Notes: a model not told the origin generated them from the letters alone. Numbered from the stretch's first letter, positions 11,786 to 24,790 are shown. The stretch: 64,000 bases of DNA from Corythucha ciliata (GCA_038030265.1 CM075942.1:51116751-51180750); one strand, 5' to 3'. Numbers and translations: made by a program.

Positions 11786-12188
11786 ATAAGAGTGGATAGT
11801 CGATTTTATTCAACGGTATATGCGGTGGTGGTGTAAACAGTCGAAAAACATCAAGCGATTTGCGCTACGTTTCTCTGAACGGAAGACAGATTTTTTTCGA
11901 ACAGAAAATAGCGGAAAACAACCGGCCGAACTTCAGCTTGATTTATTACTCATTTTTTTTTTCAAATTATTTACCGTCTTTCTTGCTGAGCCTTTATGGG
12001 CGGGGGCAAACCTAAAAAATCTGTCTCTCTCCCCTTTCCCAACAGCCTCCGCTTTCTGAACATTTTTATCGTTTCAATCCGTTCTCTCCCTTACCCACTG
12101 TTTATTTTGCCTACCCCTGTGCATTGGTTCTTTTTTTTTTTTTTTTTAAATGAAAACATTTTCTCAGAGCACTTTATGGTAAGGTATA

Positions 12189-13064
12189 CAGGGTGCTCAC
12201 CTGTGGCGTTGACTATATTGCACACGGCGAACAAGGGTTTTTTTTTGTCGGGGGCGCCGGGCTTTGAACCCGTCAGGCGCCTAAGCCTCCCTTGGGCTCC
12301 TACGCCATACCCAGATCTAACTGTGCACTTCACACCCGTACTACGCGGGCGTTTCGGTGCGGTTTGTTGAACGCACATCGCCGGGAACGCCCACACGGAG
12401 CCAAGTGTGCCGTGTCACAGCTCGTCACAGCCTTATGGTGTAATGGGCAATGGCTGGATTCGGCGAAGGTACATTCCAAGAAGAGCTGTAAAATTTCCCC
12501 TTTCACTTTTTTACTATCTTCAGCCGTTACCGAGATATGATCCTCGTCCAAAGAATTCAAGAGTGATACTAAAATTGAGTGTCGTTATTTTAAAAATAAA
12601 GCTGACTTTGGTGGCCAAAATAAGCCAGAAGCTGGTTTTGTGATACGTCATTCGAAACCTGACTACTTGGAGATGTTTTTAGAGTACAGGTGCGTCACCT
12701 GCGATTTTTTCTCACTAGTGAAAATCAAGGGAATAAATTAGTCAAAAATCTCACTTTGTGCAACGAAAAACTTTGACGCCTAGAATGATGGGCGTGTCAA
12801 GGTAATTTCGAAACGAATCGCATTGCATCTAAGAGTAAATTTTGTGCAGAATCTGAATCTGTCATTCAATTTCTAAACGCACCACATAGAACCCGAGAAA
12901 ACGTCGTTTTCTCATGAAAACTGCTTTTCTTCATGAAAAGTGTTCAAAAAATCAAATCTTGGTAACGGTTGGAGATTTAAAAAAAGTGAAAGGGGAAATT
13001 TTACAGCTCTTGGCATGTACCTTCGCCGTGTGCAATATAGTCAACGCCACAGGTGAACACCCTG
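12189..13064. mobile_element. Inverted-repeat element with CAGGGTGCTCACCTGTGGCG ends
   Basis: The left end (12189-12230) is the reverse complement of the right end (13020-13064). A second inner pair (12460-12540 and 12955-13030, with GTGAAAGGGGAAATTTTACA) forms a stem. The left half contains a tRNA-like promoter. I see no transposase, so it is a non-autonomous element of about 876 bp. Confidence -1.
12250..12325 (-). other. tRNA-like Pol III promoter (possible SINE head)
   Basis: On the minus strand an A box TGGCGTAGGAG (12297-12307) fits TRGYNNARNNG. A B box GGTTCAAAGCC (12260-12270) fits GGTTCRANYCC with one mismatch, 26 nt downstream. A short A run follows. The acceptor stem does not close, so this is not a functional tRNA gene. 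It is more likely a SINE head or tRNA relic. Confidence -1.
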
Positions 13065-14940
13065 ATGTAGAGGAGAAGGTTGCAGGAATGTAGCGTATTC
13101 GAATAAAATACATTTTTCTCCCTTCATTTCTAAAAGTTACAAGGGTGGAGCCGTTCGACTTTAAGAAACTAATTGGAAGGGAGTAGGCTGGCTGATTCTA
13201 AACCCCGTAATTGACCGCAAATCTTATTTTTGTTCTGAAAATGCAGATGAACTATTCGAGCAATTTGAATATAAATTACTTGGCTTTATTTTGTACATTT
13301 TAAAGTGGAAGGACATAAAATCGTGTTCTCGAAATAAAATTACAATGTTGTGAAACGCCCTCCAGTATTAGAAGAAATGTGGTCTTAAAATGTTCGTTGT
13401 TCAAAATCACTGAGAGATAAAATAAAAACAAAATTAATACATTAATAAAAATCGTACCGGAGGGCCTTGAAAACAAAGAACGTGGAAAAATGAGTGTTCC
13501 AGGCTTAACTTTTAAATTAATAATAAGCAAAAATTCTCAATTTTTCACGGTCACTGTTTTATGCCTAAATGACGCACCTTCGGAAGAGTCCTGACGGATC
13601 CATGCCATGGGATAAGGAATGCTGGATGGTATTTCCTCTTCTTTCCTATGAGGAGGGGGTGCATTCCGGAGAAAACATAATTTTGATATCCGATATGATC
13701 GATTTGATTCAGTTAATCTTTCGCTAAAATAATAACAAACCAGTTAGTGTGTTATCGAGCTTAATCTTGATAAAGAGGCCCATTCGTAATTTATTGCGTA
13801 ATCGCTTTCTTTCTCTTTTATTTGTTGATATTTTCTCGAAGAAATGCGTTATTTTACTCCCTCCTCCCCACCCTAAGCGTTGAAATGTAGCAATTAACTT
13901 ATCTATGTTTGATTTACGAGCATCATTGATGTATTAGTACAATTTATTTCTGGCAAGATTTTCGAGGGGGGAAAAAACTTTTTTTGTAGTGGAAATAAAT
14001 GTATCAATGATTAAAATCATCCCCTATCCTATCTCCCCGAAATTTTTAACACTCAATCTCTTGTGTCAGAAGGGAAGAGGGATGGGTTTAAAAATTACTC
14101 CATTACTCAAGAAATGATTTTCGGGCGCGATTCGTGGTATATAATTTTGTGATTTATGTATTTAAATCCCGAAATTTAGTTCAGCAGAATTACATAGTTT
14201 GACCGAAATAGAATTGCTTACATTAAGAGGCTTTTGAATGTCTATATGATTGGTCTATCTCACTCGCTTCCTCGTCCGACGAGATGAACTTACAATTAGT
14301 AAAAGTCCCGGGGCAATCACGGTTATAATGACTGACTTTATTTTGCTGTCTCTCACGCTGGAAGACAACTCTTGGTAAATTGAAATCCGGCGACGTTTCA
14401 TGTGTGCCGCTCCACCAACAAGAAAATATCGACCTTTCTAATTACCAATTAGGAATTTCTTTGTTGTTAATTGCTTGGCTTTTCAAGGAAGACATAAATC
14501 AGGCTGGGTTTCACCGCGATGAGTGGAATATATTATGGGGAGCTGAGGGCATTGTATACGGTAGTTACTGGGGTGTTTTGGTAATTTTCATCTCCGATAA
14601 AAATGGAAACGCCTAAATTTATCTATATTAAAAAAAAAAATGATTGCCTTCGAACGCTCTTTCTCGCTGGATGCATTTCTTTGCACAAGGAGAGTCTTCC
14701 AGGTGGAAGAGTGGACAGCGCTCGCCTCTGCGTCGCCTACACTCATTTCTTTCAAAGACCCCCCCACCCAAACTTAACGCCAAGAAAGGTCATAAAAAGT
14801 TGACGCCCATTTTTTTTTTTTAATGATCTCGAAAAAAAGAGAAAAATAAACGTCCTCTAGAATTCCATTTTTACCCACATTTCAGTCAGGAATCAGACCG
14901 ACTGGCTTGTAATCCTCGTCTGGGTTTTAAAAGAACCAGG

Positions 14941-14978
<38 letters not shown>

Positions 14979-16246
14979 TCGAGCTTAAAATATTTCTGGG
15001 CATCGTCAATCCCTACCTTCTCCACCCAATTTCAAATAATTTGATTAATGTTATAGAACGTCTCACATTTACGGGGGATTGAATGGTTCTTATACTCATG
15101 TGAAAGATTTTTACGTTACGCACACGGTCTTTTCATCATTCTACGTTATTGAACCGTCAGTTGGGGGGGGGGGGATTCAATCTCATGATTCCGACGGATC
15201 GTGTCTTATAAGTCGAAGAAAACGAGGAGGCGAGGTTCGTGAGAGATAAGAAAAACAACACACTGCGCGTATTATGTTATAGACGAGGGAACATCTATTG
15301 TCTCGAAATTTAAATCTTCTTTTCTCCTGGCACGCACTTCTTCCTCATTTCATCTCACTCTTTTTCGCTCTTATCGTGCGGGCTGGCGGTGGGTAGCCTC
15401 CGTGAAGAATAATCTATTTCAAGAGCTTATTACTCATATTACAGTGTCTTTTTTCCCCTTCCACAAAATTAAAAAGAGATCAGGACAATTAATTTCCACC
15501 AATTGTCCTCCCACAATCATCCGTCTGCGAGAGGCGTAGGCTTTAGGTTTGGTTGGGGGAGGGGGGGGGAGCAAAATGTTCTGCCACGTGGTCGAAAAGC
15601 AGGGATTTCTATAGAACTTATAGCAATCCGCAATAGAAAAACAAAACAATATAAAATATTTTTAAAAAGTCAAACCACAAATAATATCAACAACATGCCC
15701 AAATCGAATAAAAAAAAGCATCATAATTGGTATAATAGAGCAGGGTTTCTCAATCTATGATACGCGTGTGGTATCGCTATATGTTGTGGTGGCATATTTC
15801 TGAAGCCTATAATGGCATAAATAACCAATTTACGGCCATAATAGCCCAAGAAATACAATTCTGTGCGGTAACCCCCAGTAAGATCCTACAGAAACTGCGG
15901 GCATTAGCAACTTCTCCATTTTCGCCTCTTGCGCGCGAAAATGGTTGGTTGCGTGAAGGTGAGTAGTGAGTACTCAAGAAAATTGATTTTTGGCGACCCA
16001 AACCCGCAAAATTGGTTTATCAAGGAGATAAACACGCGAGATTATAGTTTTTTCAACGACTAAGGCACGATTTCACCAACTTCTTAAACCACGATCAACA
16101 AACTATTACTATTACAATGTGAACACTTGTATCAGAATTCATATGGGTCGTTATTGGCAACTAATCACGATCAACTTTAAACGAGATCAATTTTGTTGGT
16201 GTCCTTGTCGGGGCCTTGATTCCGTGAAATTGGAGTTTCACTGACC
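13065..16246. other. Stretch without a recognisable gene
   Basis: I see no family-like coding sequence. Simple sequence is present: a poly(A) run at about 14942-14975 and a G run near 15163-15173. The longest clean ORF (14380-14616, plus, 78 residues) has no recognisable motif. Confidence -1.
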
Positions 16247-16371
16247 AATGGTGGATTTCACCATCTCGGCTTAAACTAAGCCATACCACATAAAATTCAA
16301 CGGATTTTTCCCTTCCAGGTCCGACTTAATTTTAAGCCGAACCTTAATCCGAGGTGGTGAAGTCCACCATA
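16247..16371. repeat. Short MITE with TGGTGGATTTCACC ends
   Basis: ATGGTGGATTTCACCATCTC at the left is mirrored by GAGGTGGTGAAGTCCACCAT at the right. Subterminal CGGCTTAA and TTAAGCCG blocks also pair. The same ends occur at 10985-11030, 33605-33650 and 52638-52755, so this is a family. Confidence -1.
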
Positions 16372-16990
16372 AATCTCACGAAATTGGGTTTTTGAAGAAC
16401 CCAACCCGCAAAATTGCGTCTCTTAAAGGAGGGGGGGAAAATGAGATTTTCACGATTTCGTTAGTTTCAGTCGATTTTCTCGACTCCATGTCCACATGTC
16501 TACACGCGTCGAGAGAACTTCAGGGCTGTCGATTGATCGGCCGCCGTCTTCGGGATAATTCGAGAAGCTCCCGAAGAGCGGCCACAAAGTACGGAATGAC
16601 CAGGAAAAACACATTTAACGGCTCGTTTAATCGAAAATCCGATTCAATTTTCGTACTCCCCGTGTCGAAAAACTTCTCACGCGACGCGCGATTCGTCCAT
16701 TTTCAAATTTTGGTCATTTTAGCCAAAATAGCCATTAGTGGCAAATAGTAGGTGTCAAGCGGGGTTTTTTGTGGCTTTTTTAAATGCTCCGATCTGAAAG
16801 CAGACGCGGTTTACGAGTTTCTCCTCAGGTTTTAGGGAAAACGCCCCTATAACGTCGGTTTGTTTCGTTTTACAGTTAACACTAAGCATTAAATGTTTAG
16901 TGTGAGGCTGTTGGAAAAAAGGTCGACGTTACTTAGTAATCCAATAAAAAGAATAAACTAATGGAGTTTTCCATATTTCCGTAAAAAATT

Positions 16991-17084
16991 CAGCTCTGGA
17001 GCCGAGCATTTCCACCCGTCTTCTCCGTTCCATAATATGATATAATTCCAAGAAGACGGGTGGAAATGCTCGGCTCCAGAGCTG
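16991..17084. repeat. Near-perfect hairpin sharing the CCACCCGTCTTCTCC core
   Basis: The arms CAGCTCTGGAGCCGAGCA and TGCTCGGCTCCAGAGCTG are perfect complements. They enclose ATTTCCACCCGTCTTCT and its complement around a short loop. The outer arms are unrelated to those at 9216 and 32288 although the core is the same. Confidence -1.
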
Positions 17085-17338
17085 GGGGCCTATTCTCTGA
17101 CAAAAAAGCAATATGTTTTTCGTAGCAATGTTTCTATTTTATTCATTTTCTTGAAACATATGAATGAAATAGAAACATTGCTCTGAAAAACATATTGCGT
17201 TTTTGTTAGGCCCCTTCTTACACGAGTAAGTTTTTTGATCAAAGTAGCCTCAAACCGTCTGTTTGTGATCAGATTGAACATATTTTTGAACAAAAAACTT
17301 ACTCGTGTAAAACGGGCCTTTAAAGAATAGGCCCCCTG
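17084..17338. repeat. Outer stem enclosing two hairpins (three-way palindrome)
   Basis: The outer arms GGGGGCCTATTCTCTGA (from 17084) and AAGAATAGGCCCCC (to about 17337) pair. Between them are two separate hairpins. One is 17098-17208 (GCAATATGTTTTTC and GAAAAACATATTGC, then AGCAATGTTTCTATTT). The other is 17213-17318 (CTTACACGAGTAAG and CTTACTCGTGTAA). The second is related to the ends of the dispersed repeat at 9386 and 35170. Confidence -1.
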
Positions 17339-17388
17339 AATTCTATGCAAATCGAAAACGTTATAATGTTTTAATAAAGTAGTAGTGA

Positions 17389-17503
17389 TTTCCATTCAAC
17401 ACAATAAACAGTGCAGCGTCCTCTCCATAAACATATGTTTCAATTTAGAGAGGACGGGTGGAAAAACTAACACCACACGAGGGTATTGCATTGAATGGAA
17501 AAC
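17389..17503. repeat. Hairpin with the shared core, third arm type
   Basis: The outer arms TTTCCATTCAA and TTGAATGGAAA pair. The inner arms GTCCTCTC and GAGAGGACGGGTGGAAA surround a loop holding AAACATATG. It lies 50 bp from the previous three-way palindrome. Confidence -1.
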
Positions 17504-17616
17504 GCCATAGGTACTTACAATAATGTTTTACGACCAGTTAATAGGGTAAAGGAAAGATTGTCAGCTTTGTCTTGTAGTAGGGGAGCCCACGATGCTAAAT
17601 GGGGATTTACTCGAGC

Positions 17617-18877
17617 TTCAGGTGGTATAGTTGTTGTCTCTCCACATTAATTGTTTTTATTCTTGTCAAATCGATTTTCGGCCTGTCTAGGCCATCATCA
17701 GGACCCTAATTAACACATCATCTTTAGTACAAACGCAACCCTCTTTGAATAAATACATTTAAAATTGAAACCAAATTATCACAGATTAAACCTAAGATTG
17801 AACTAGATTGAAACCTAATTATCACAGATAGGATCACATTTTGTACTACTTACATTATTAAAATAAGCTTTCGTGTGTCTTCCACACTCGTTGACTTCCT
17901 TTACTATTTTAAATAGGGAAAGATTTATTTTTATTTCGACAGCTGGGAATGAGAGGGAGAAGAGAGATTAGTGGTGACGAGCTCCCCTCCTGTCTTTCAT
18001 TGAGACACGCTATCCCGTCTCTGCACAATTCCATTTTTATATGGAGAGCCTCTAACGCACTTACAAATTGACCCTTTTTATGAGTGGTCTGTATGACCTC
18101 CGCCACATGTCGGACATTTCCCCCACAAGCAGAAACATGGTCCTTGAATTTTGAATGACCACTCCCCAAATGCTCCTTCCAGCTCGACTGACTTACATCG
18201 ACATATCGACTGACTTGCGGAAGCTGTGAGACGGCAACATATTGCGGCAAAACGGAACGGGCGTTCAAAACGCGCTGGAAGGAGCATTTGGGGAGTGGTC
18301 ATTCAAAATTCAAGGACCATGTTTCTGCTTGTGGGGGAAATGTCCGACATGTGGCAGAGGTCATACAGACCACTCATAAAAAGGGTCAATTTGTAAGTGC
18401 GTTAGAGGCTCTCCATATAAAAATGGAATTGTGCAGAGACGGGATAGCGTGTCTCAATGAAAGACAGGAGGGGAGCTCGTCACCACTAATCTCTCTTCTC
18501 CCTCTCATTCCCAGCTGTCGAAATAAAAATAAATCTTTCCCTATTTAAAATAGTAAAGGAAGTCAACGAGTGTGGAAGACACACGAAAGCTTATTTTAAT
18601 AATGTAAGTAGTGCAAAATTTGATCCTATCTGTGATAATTAGGTTTCAATCTAGTTCAATCTTAGGTTTAATCTGTGATAATTTGGTTTCAATTTTAAAT
18701 GTATTTATTCAAAGAGGGTTGCGTTTGTACTAAAGATGATGTGTTAATTAGGGTCCTGATGATGGCCTAGACAGGCCGAAAATCGATTTGACAAGAATAA
18801 AAACAATTAATGTGGAGAGACAACAACTATACCACCTGAAGTCTGAATAACTCCACGACAACATGGCCAATTACGAT
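17617..18877. mobile_element. Head-to-head retroelement 3' ends with target duplication
   Basis: Arms 17619-18182 and 18276-18841 are inverted copies separated by about 93 bp. Each encodes outward the same 85-residue fragment (GSGHSKFKDHVSACGG..., starting about 18166 minus and 18288 plus), resembling the C-terminal end of Penelope-like or other retroelement polymerases. That family call is tentative. The insertion is bounded by identical 11-bp direct repeats TTTACTCGAGC (17606-17616 and 18878-18888). The right arm carries about 35 bp more of the 3' tail than the left. Confidence -1.
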
Positions 18878-18918
18878 TTTACTCGAGCGTCGTAGAGACC
18901 TGTTGGGTTGCAAAGCTT

Positions 18919-19556
18919 AGGCCTATGACATACTGGGCGGTTTGCCGCAAACAGTGGAGTTTCGGTGAGTGATGTGATGACACACTGAACAAACCGCGCC
19001 TATCTGCGGTTTTTTGCCGCGCCGCGGTAGTTTTTCTCCCGCGACATGACAGCGGGTGTTTTTTCCCCGCGGCGGTCGAGCGGTGCTTTTTTTTTTTAGA
19101 GGAGAGCAAGGTCCCGGCTATGAGCAATGACATACTGGCGCGGTTTCCCGCACGCGGTTTCAGTATCTGCGTTCTTTTTTCTGTTAATTGTTCGAGGAAA
19201 AGTTGTGATTTATATAAAATATTTATTTATTTATTTTTGCTTTAATTATTAATGAAGACATTGGTTTGACATAGGTTTGATTGGCTAATTTTGAAAGTAA
19301 AATGTGATAAGAATACCTCCCCTAATATATTTTCCACATTATTTGTCTTACGCGTGAAATGAAAACCCCTTCATTTTTATTTTTTTAGTGATTAGTGTTA
19401 CGATTTCAGTGTTACGAGGACTTGTGGAGAAATAATTTTCTTCCTAGGTCATTCCTCTCTCTCCTCACTACTTCGGGGGAACCGCAACTTAGGTGACATA
19501 CTGAGCGGCGCGGAAAAAAACCGCGCGCGGCAAACCGCTCAGTATGTCAGGCCTAC
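18919..19556. mobile_element. MITE with GACATACTG...CGGTTTGCCGC ends
   Basis: The left end TAGGCCTATGACATACTG, with GCGGTTTGCCGC next to it, is mirrored by GCGGCAAACCGC and CAGTATGTCAGGCCTA at the right. It is about 638 bp, with a GC-rich left half and no transposase seen. Confidence -1.
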
Positions 19557-22500
19557 ATGATAAAAGATAAAATTGTTATATGATGTTTACCTTTTCATCG
19601 GTGGGGGGAGCGGCTATAGACTTTCAAAAATGTAAAAAAAAAAATGTATGGACATTCTCGAGCGCGTCAGATATTTACAGCATCAATTGCCTACGTATTT
19701 TTAATGAAGTATGCATGTTAATCTGATAGTTGGCTCATATTTGGAGGACGTACTCAACTAGGTACAAGGTATCCGCAGTATGTTAATCTGACGTGCTTGA
19801 GAAAATCCCGAAATCCCCTCTTGGGCTCCCCTACTATATGTGACAGTTTTTCAGATTCAAGAAAAGAAATTGAATTGAAGCCATGGCTGTGCTTGAGTGA
19901 TGTAAAAGGGATGATGCTCCCGAAGATGGCATTTCAAGCTTTTGGCTGTTTAGTTGAATTGCGTGAGGGAACTCTCGTTCAGATTCGAGAAAAAAAAGAA
20001 AGAAAGAAAATGAAACACAAAAAGCAGCTTTCTTCACTGGAAATGACTCGCGTTACAAGAAGGCTCCTTTACGGATGATGAAAGATAGGGCTAATGAACT
20101 TGCATTTGCATTATCGAATTTTAATTTTTCGGGTCCCGCGCTCATGAAATTGTTGAAACTATATATTATAACACAACATTCACACCCCTAAGCATCAGAT
20201 TTGAGACATGATCACAGAACATATAAATGACAATAATTCTTCCAAATGATAAAACGTGGAGGCAAAGGGGCCGGCTCTGCACAAAAAAAAACATTTAAAC
20301 AATAATTTATTTCCCTTTTCCTCTTAAGAAACGTACTTTTTTCACGCAGTCCAGGAGAACAGTTATTTCAGTGCCGGGCGAATCTGAATGATAGGCCCGG
20401 AAGTCATTTTTCACTTCGGATTTTTTCCCCCCCAATTACCTCGAAAGAGATACGAGTATTTGACAGTAATTTATGCGGGTTGATTCTGGGATTATCAACA
20501 CGACCAGTTGGCGAAACACAAAAATTCTCAATTTAAATGCAACCGAAACAATTTAATCATTGGCTATACAGTCTGAAGGTAATTTTTGGCTTGAAAACCC
20601 GGACAACTCTCTCCCACGAGCATGTAATGACGGCGGCGTATGAAATTGGATTAATTCCAAAATGTCTCGATCTGATGCTATTAGTATGTATATAGACGAA
20701 CTGGAATGTTTCCAGGTTCTTGAACAAATGGAGAGAATTAGTTTCCTTAACCTTTTAACTATAGCATGAAAGACCGTAAACCATAGAATAGACATGCCAT
20801 GACCTTCAGTCTAAATTTCTATATTTCTAGATTCCACGCCAACAGAGGCTTTTGCCAAGCCTCGAGAGAGCTGAAATTCGGAATTCGAATAGAAACCCGT
20901 CAATTTCAATCAGGAAACGCTCTTCTCTGTCCAGAAAGTCTGTCAGACGTGGAAATATAATACAACGTCTGATTTTCTTAATTTGAGAACTAGGCCCGTA
21001 TTCAGAAACCAACCTTAACCTTTACATATCCTTTAAGTGTTTCAAAACAGATGACACATTTTTATAAACTATCACATTTTTCAACTCCTTTAGTTAAAGC
21101 TTTGTAAAGGTGGGTTTCTGAATACGGCCCCTACTCTCGTTCGCGAGTTTAAAAAATTAAAGTACAATTTCGAGTATTCAATTGTTTTATTTTCACATCA
21201 ACACCTCATTTTGTCCTGTGTTGTCCCCCCCCCCCACGGAATACAGTACTATACAGAAAAACGTGAACGATTGCAATGGTTTAATTAACGGCTTAAAGTG
21301 AGAATTGCCCATTTTTATTTATTCTCTGTGTTCTCGTATCTGGGGTACGTCGTATTTTTTATCATTTCAGAACTATCACTTGGGTGTGATTCGTCCCCCA
21401 GCTTCACTGTCGACTGTCCCTCGAATTTCTAGCAAAGTTCGTACCACTATAGGCAACGAAAACCCCGACCTAAAACTTGGAGATTTCTAACACGCTTCAG
21501 GTTAATGTTCGCCCTTCAAGATAACTCAGCTCAGCTCTTATAGAGGATTGCCTTAAGTGCCCGTATTTGTATCCCCAATGCGTCAATATCAAGCGTCTCA
21601 CCGGTAATGCTAATTAGCACTTTGCGCTCGAGGGCTCTCCACAATCAGAGTGCTGCGACAGTGTGTACGTGTTCATTGGAGTAAAGGAGTGGGTATAGCG
21701 GGGGGGGGGCATCGATTCCATTAATTATCGTCGCAACCGGTCGGACGAGCCAGTTTGATGTTTTTAATGCGGCGATGGGGGTGGAAAGATTCATACGCGT
21801 GCTAAGAGAAAAAACCACACCTCTACAACATATTCCTCCATGCTTCTGACAACACGATCATTTTTGGCCTTATTGTTATAATTTAGAATTGTTAGAGCTA
21901 GCCGAACCAAAGGACCGACCAAAGTGTGACCTGGCCGGCCAGTGCGACGTAATTTCTATATAAGAAACAATGTTCGTTAACTCCTGTGGCTTCATTTTAA
22001 GGCGATCCGCGTTCTTTCAAGTACCCCAGTCGTATCTTGTCATTGAGGAATAAGAGAAACACAGGGATAGTTTTTTAAAAAGAAGGTCTACAGTTGTAGA
22101 GATTTGCATTGCGAGTTCCTCTGCTACACGCTACCTACTACTCGTCTAGGTTTGTTTTTAACCTTTTTGACTTGTGAAACACCAGGAATAACCGTTATTT
22201 TGATTTTTGAACGTCGATAAAAACAAAACAGGCCTATGTTTAAGCACACCACGCCATTTCTCGTGGTAAATTCAGTACGTACATTTCACCGTCGTTGGAA
22301 CGCGCTAAAAAATGGCGTTGATGGGTTTGTCGCATCGTTCAATGTCGTTCGACAAATAATATACAACTCAAAACAAACTCTCGGATCTCGCTTCATTCAG
22401 AGAGAAACGAAAAATCAAAGTGACTAGTATGAGATCATTTTTTTTTTCTTATTCCTCCTTTAAAAAAAGTCCCGTGAGAGGCTTTTTCGAGGTCAAAACG

Positions 22501-24049
22501 GTAAACACTCAACAGTATTAAAACGTGGCCAAGTAGATAAATACTCGATTAATGCAGCGATGTTTAGGGCTCATGTGGGAAGATGGATAAGCGGAACTGC
22601 AAAGTAAGCCAAAAGGGGCGTTTTGTAAATAAGTATTTCTGTTCCAGAAATCAACGCATATAACACCCTCCCCCCTCTTGAGTATAGCATAGTTATTTTC
22701 GTCGCATCGCATGGTGGCATTGATGTTTTAAGCGATTCCCAGTCGATATTTCATCGTGGCGAGAAATTCGAAGACGTGTAGGAATCGCCATAACATTTTA
22801 GAAAAAAAAGAAGATATTTCACCGCTTAGCAATAATTCGAGAATATGTATACGTAGTCACAATGCTAATGCTAACACGGAAATAACAGAGTCAAATAACA
22901 GAGACGGGTGGTCCGTTGACCGCCGGTAACGTTTTACCGCGTAAACTTACTCGGACAGTTTTTAACTGGAAAGGGGGAGAGAATCCTAGCAAAGCGGAAG
23001 TCAACTCTGGCTAAATTGCAGCGTCTGTGGCTAAACTCAATTTTCTCGAGAAAATTCCCAGCTTCATTCGTTTATATATAGGCATATAAAATCTAAAAAT
23101 TGCCCACGATTCTCGTTTTTGCTAAATGAGATAGGCAATTTTTTGGTGGTTAAATATTTGTAATTTACGAACTCTTGGCACTCAGCATTACGCAACTTTC
23201 AGACACAAATTCCTTCTAGACGGGGGAATTCAAAAAATACTCACCCAGTTCACCAATTTTTGAGGTGGTAATTGTTTCTCGGGACATACTCACAAAACGG
23301 TCGTTGACTCTGGAATTTTAGGAACGGACGTCAAATGAATATGCATGCATCGGACGGTTGTTTTAAAACACATACAGCGATTGGGGCACTCATTGACTAA
23401 ACCCGACGTTACGCCGACCGTCAATAATAGTAGCGTCAAACTAACGTACACTGACATCTTCCACCGACGAGTGCCGCAGCTCGACTAAAATCACAGTCGA
23501 GAAGCATATAGTGAAATGGTTCGCGCCTACATAGTAAATCCTGTCCCTTCCCCTCCACCCAGCGAACACGCCAGCCACTTTTATCTGTAGACGACGGACC
23601 TCCACAAGAGCTGGAAATCCTTTTGAAGAAAGCGAGCACGGTTTTTCTTTTCTTTCCTTCGCCAAATGATATAATCTGCATGGGAAGGAGGGGGTGCTGG
23701 TTTCAAGAGGACGAGTATAAATGACAGTTGAAAATAATAAGACGGCTTTAAAAGGGGGAAGATGAAGAAGAAGAAGAATAACAAGAAGTGGAGTGATTGT
23801 TTACGTGAATAGAGAAAAGGGGAAATAAAAAGGACGAAGGATAGAAATGCGTCGGTGGTTTATCTCACAGCCCCTGTTGAAAGAATGGACCATTTTGAAC
23901 TCAGAAAAACATTCCCCTTTATGCTCTCGGCTTCTCGTTCTCAAAAACGGGAAACAATTTCTTCCATTCCGATGTCATTGCCAATGCAGATTGCAGTATT
24001 GTTACATGGGCTTAGCTATCTCACGACAGAAGGGTGGGCCACGGGGGCT
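19557..24049. other. Stretch without a recognisable gene
   Basis: Apart from the hairpin at 20991-21133 and homopolymer runs (for example C at about 21226-21235), I see no repeat or exon I can support. Open frames here are short and unlike known proteins. Confidence -1.
20991..21133. repeat. Hairpin MITE with TAGGCCCGTATTCAG ends
   Basis: TAGGCCCGTATTCAGAAACC pairs with GGTTTCTGAATACGGCCCCTA apart from one extra base. The AACCTTTACA block also pairs inside. TA flanks both ends and could be a target duplication. Confidence -1.
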
Positions 24050-24790
24050 TGACTCTTTAAAATACCAAATTTAGATGTTTTGGTTCATTCGAACAACTTT
24101 TCGTACGTCTGGCTTTCTCAAAACACCCAATTTAACGGGTTTGGCTCTCTTAACAGCCAAATAATTCGCTGGGTTTTCCAAGAACCAAATTTTGCGGAGT
24201 TCGCCCTTTTAAAAGCAATTTCACAAGGCGAATCAAATTTCGTGCGTTTGTGTAATTACACGCCCAAATTACGCGTTTTGAGCTCACATACACGGGCTTT
24301 GTTAATTGAAAACGAATTTCACGAGGTTGGTAGTTAAGAAAACCAAATACTTCTCAGGTGTTTTTTAAAAAAAATATTTGAGTAGGTATAACATTCTTTT
24401 ATTTTATTTAAATATGCCGACTAGTTTCGGGGGGTAGGTGTAGAAGTCATTTATCAGGGTAGGCTCTAATAAACGATTTTCGAGGGTTTGGCTCTCTCAA
24501 AAACCACTGTTGCGAGGTTGGTCTGCTTCCAAGAACCAAATTCCGCGGTGGTAAGGTACTTTTACGAGCCAATTCCGCGAGGTTGGCTCTGTCCAAGAAA
24601 CAATTTTGGTTCTTTGAAGCTTGCCAACCTCGCAATTTTTACACCCACACAAAAATCAATGTCGTGGCTTTTGACTCACTCGAAAATCAACCTTCGCGGG
24701 TTTGGACCATTGAAATATCAATTACGCGAGTAGGGTATACACGAAAAACAAAATTTCGCGCATGTGCGAGACATTGGTTTTTTAGGTAGG
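24050..24790 (+). repeat. Degenerate ACCAAATT...GCGAGGTTGGCTCT array
   Basis: Loose copies of a roughly 35-bp unit, in which CAAGAACCAAATTCCGCGAG alternates with TTGGCTCTCTCAA, cover this interval. The end of the array is included in the tandem duplication that follows. Confidence -1.

Noticed and set aside
12250..12325. Functional tRNA gene
   Set aside because: A and B boxes are present but the acceptor stem does not pair and no anticodon loop of correct form is seen.
14380..14616. 78-codon plus-strand frame as a gene
   Set aside because: No recognisable family, no splice or repeat support, and length is compatible with chance.
18288..18548. Two identical 86-residue frames facing outward as a toxin-antitoxin-like or palindromic gene pair
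   Set aside because: The inverted pair has a target-site duplication and a retroelement-like sequence, so it is an insertion, not a gene pair.
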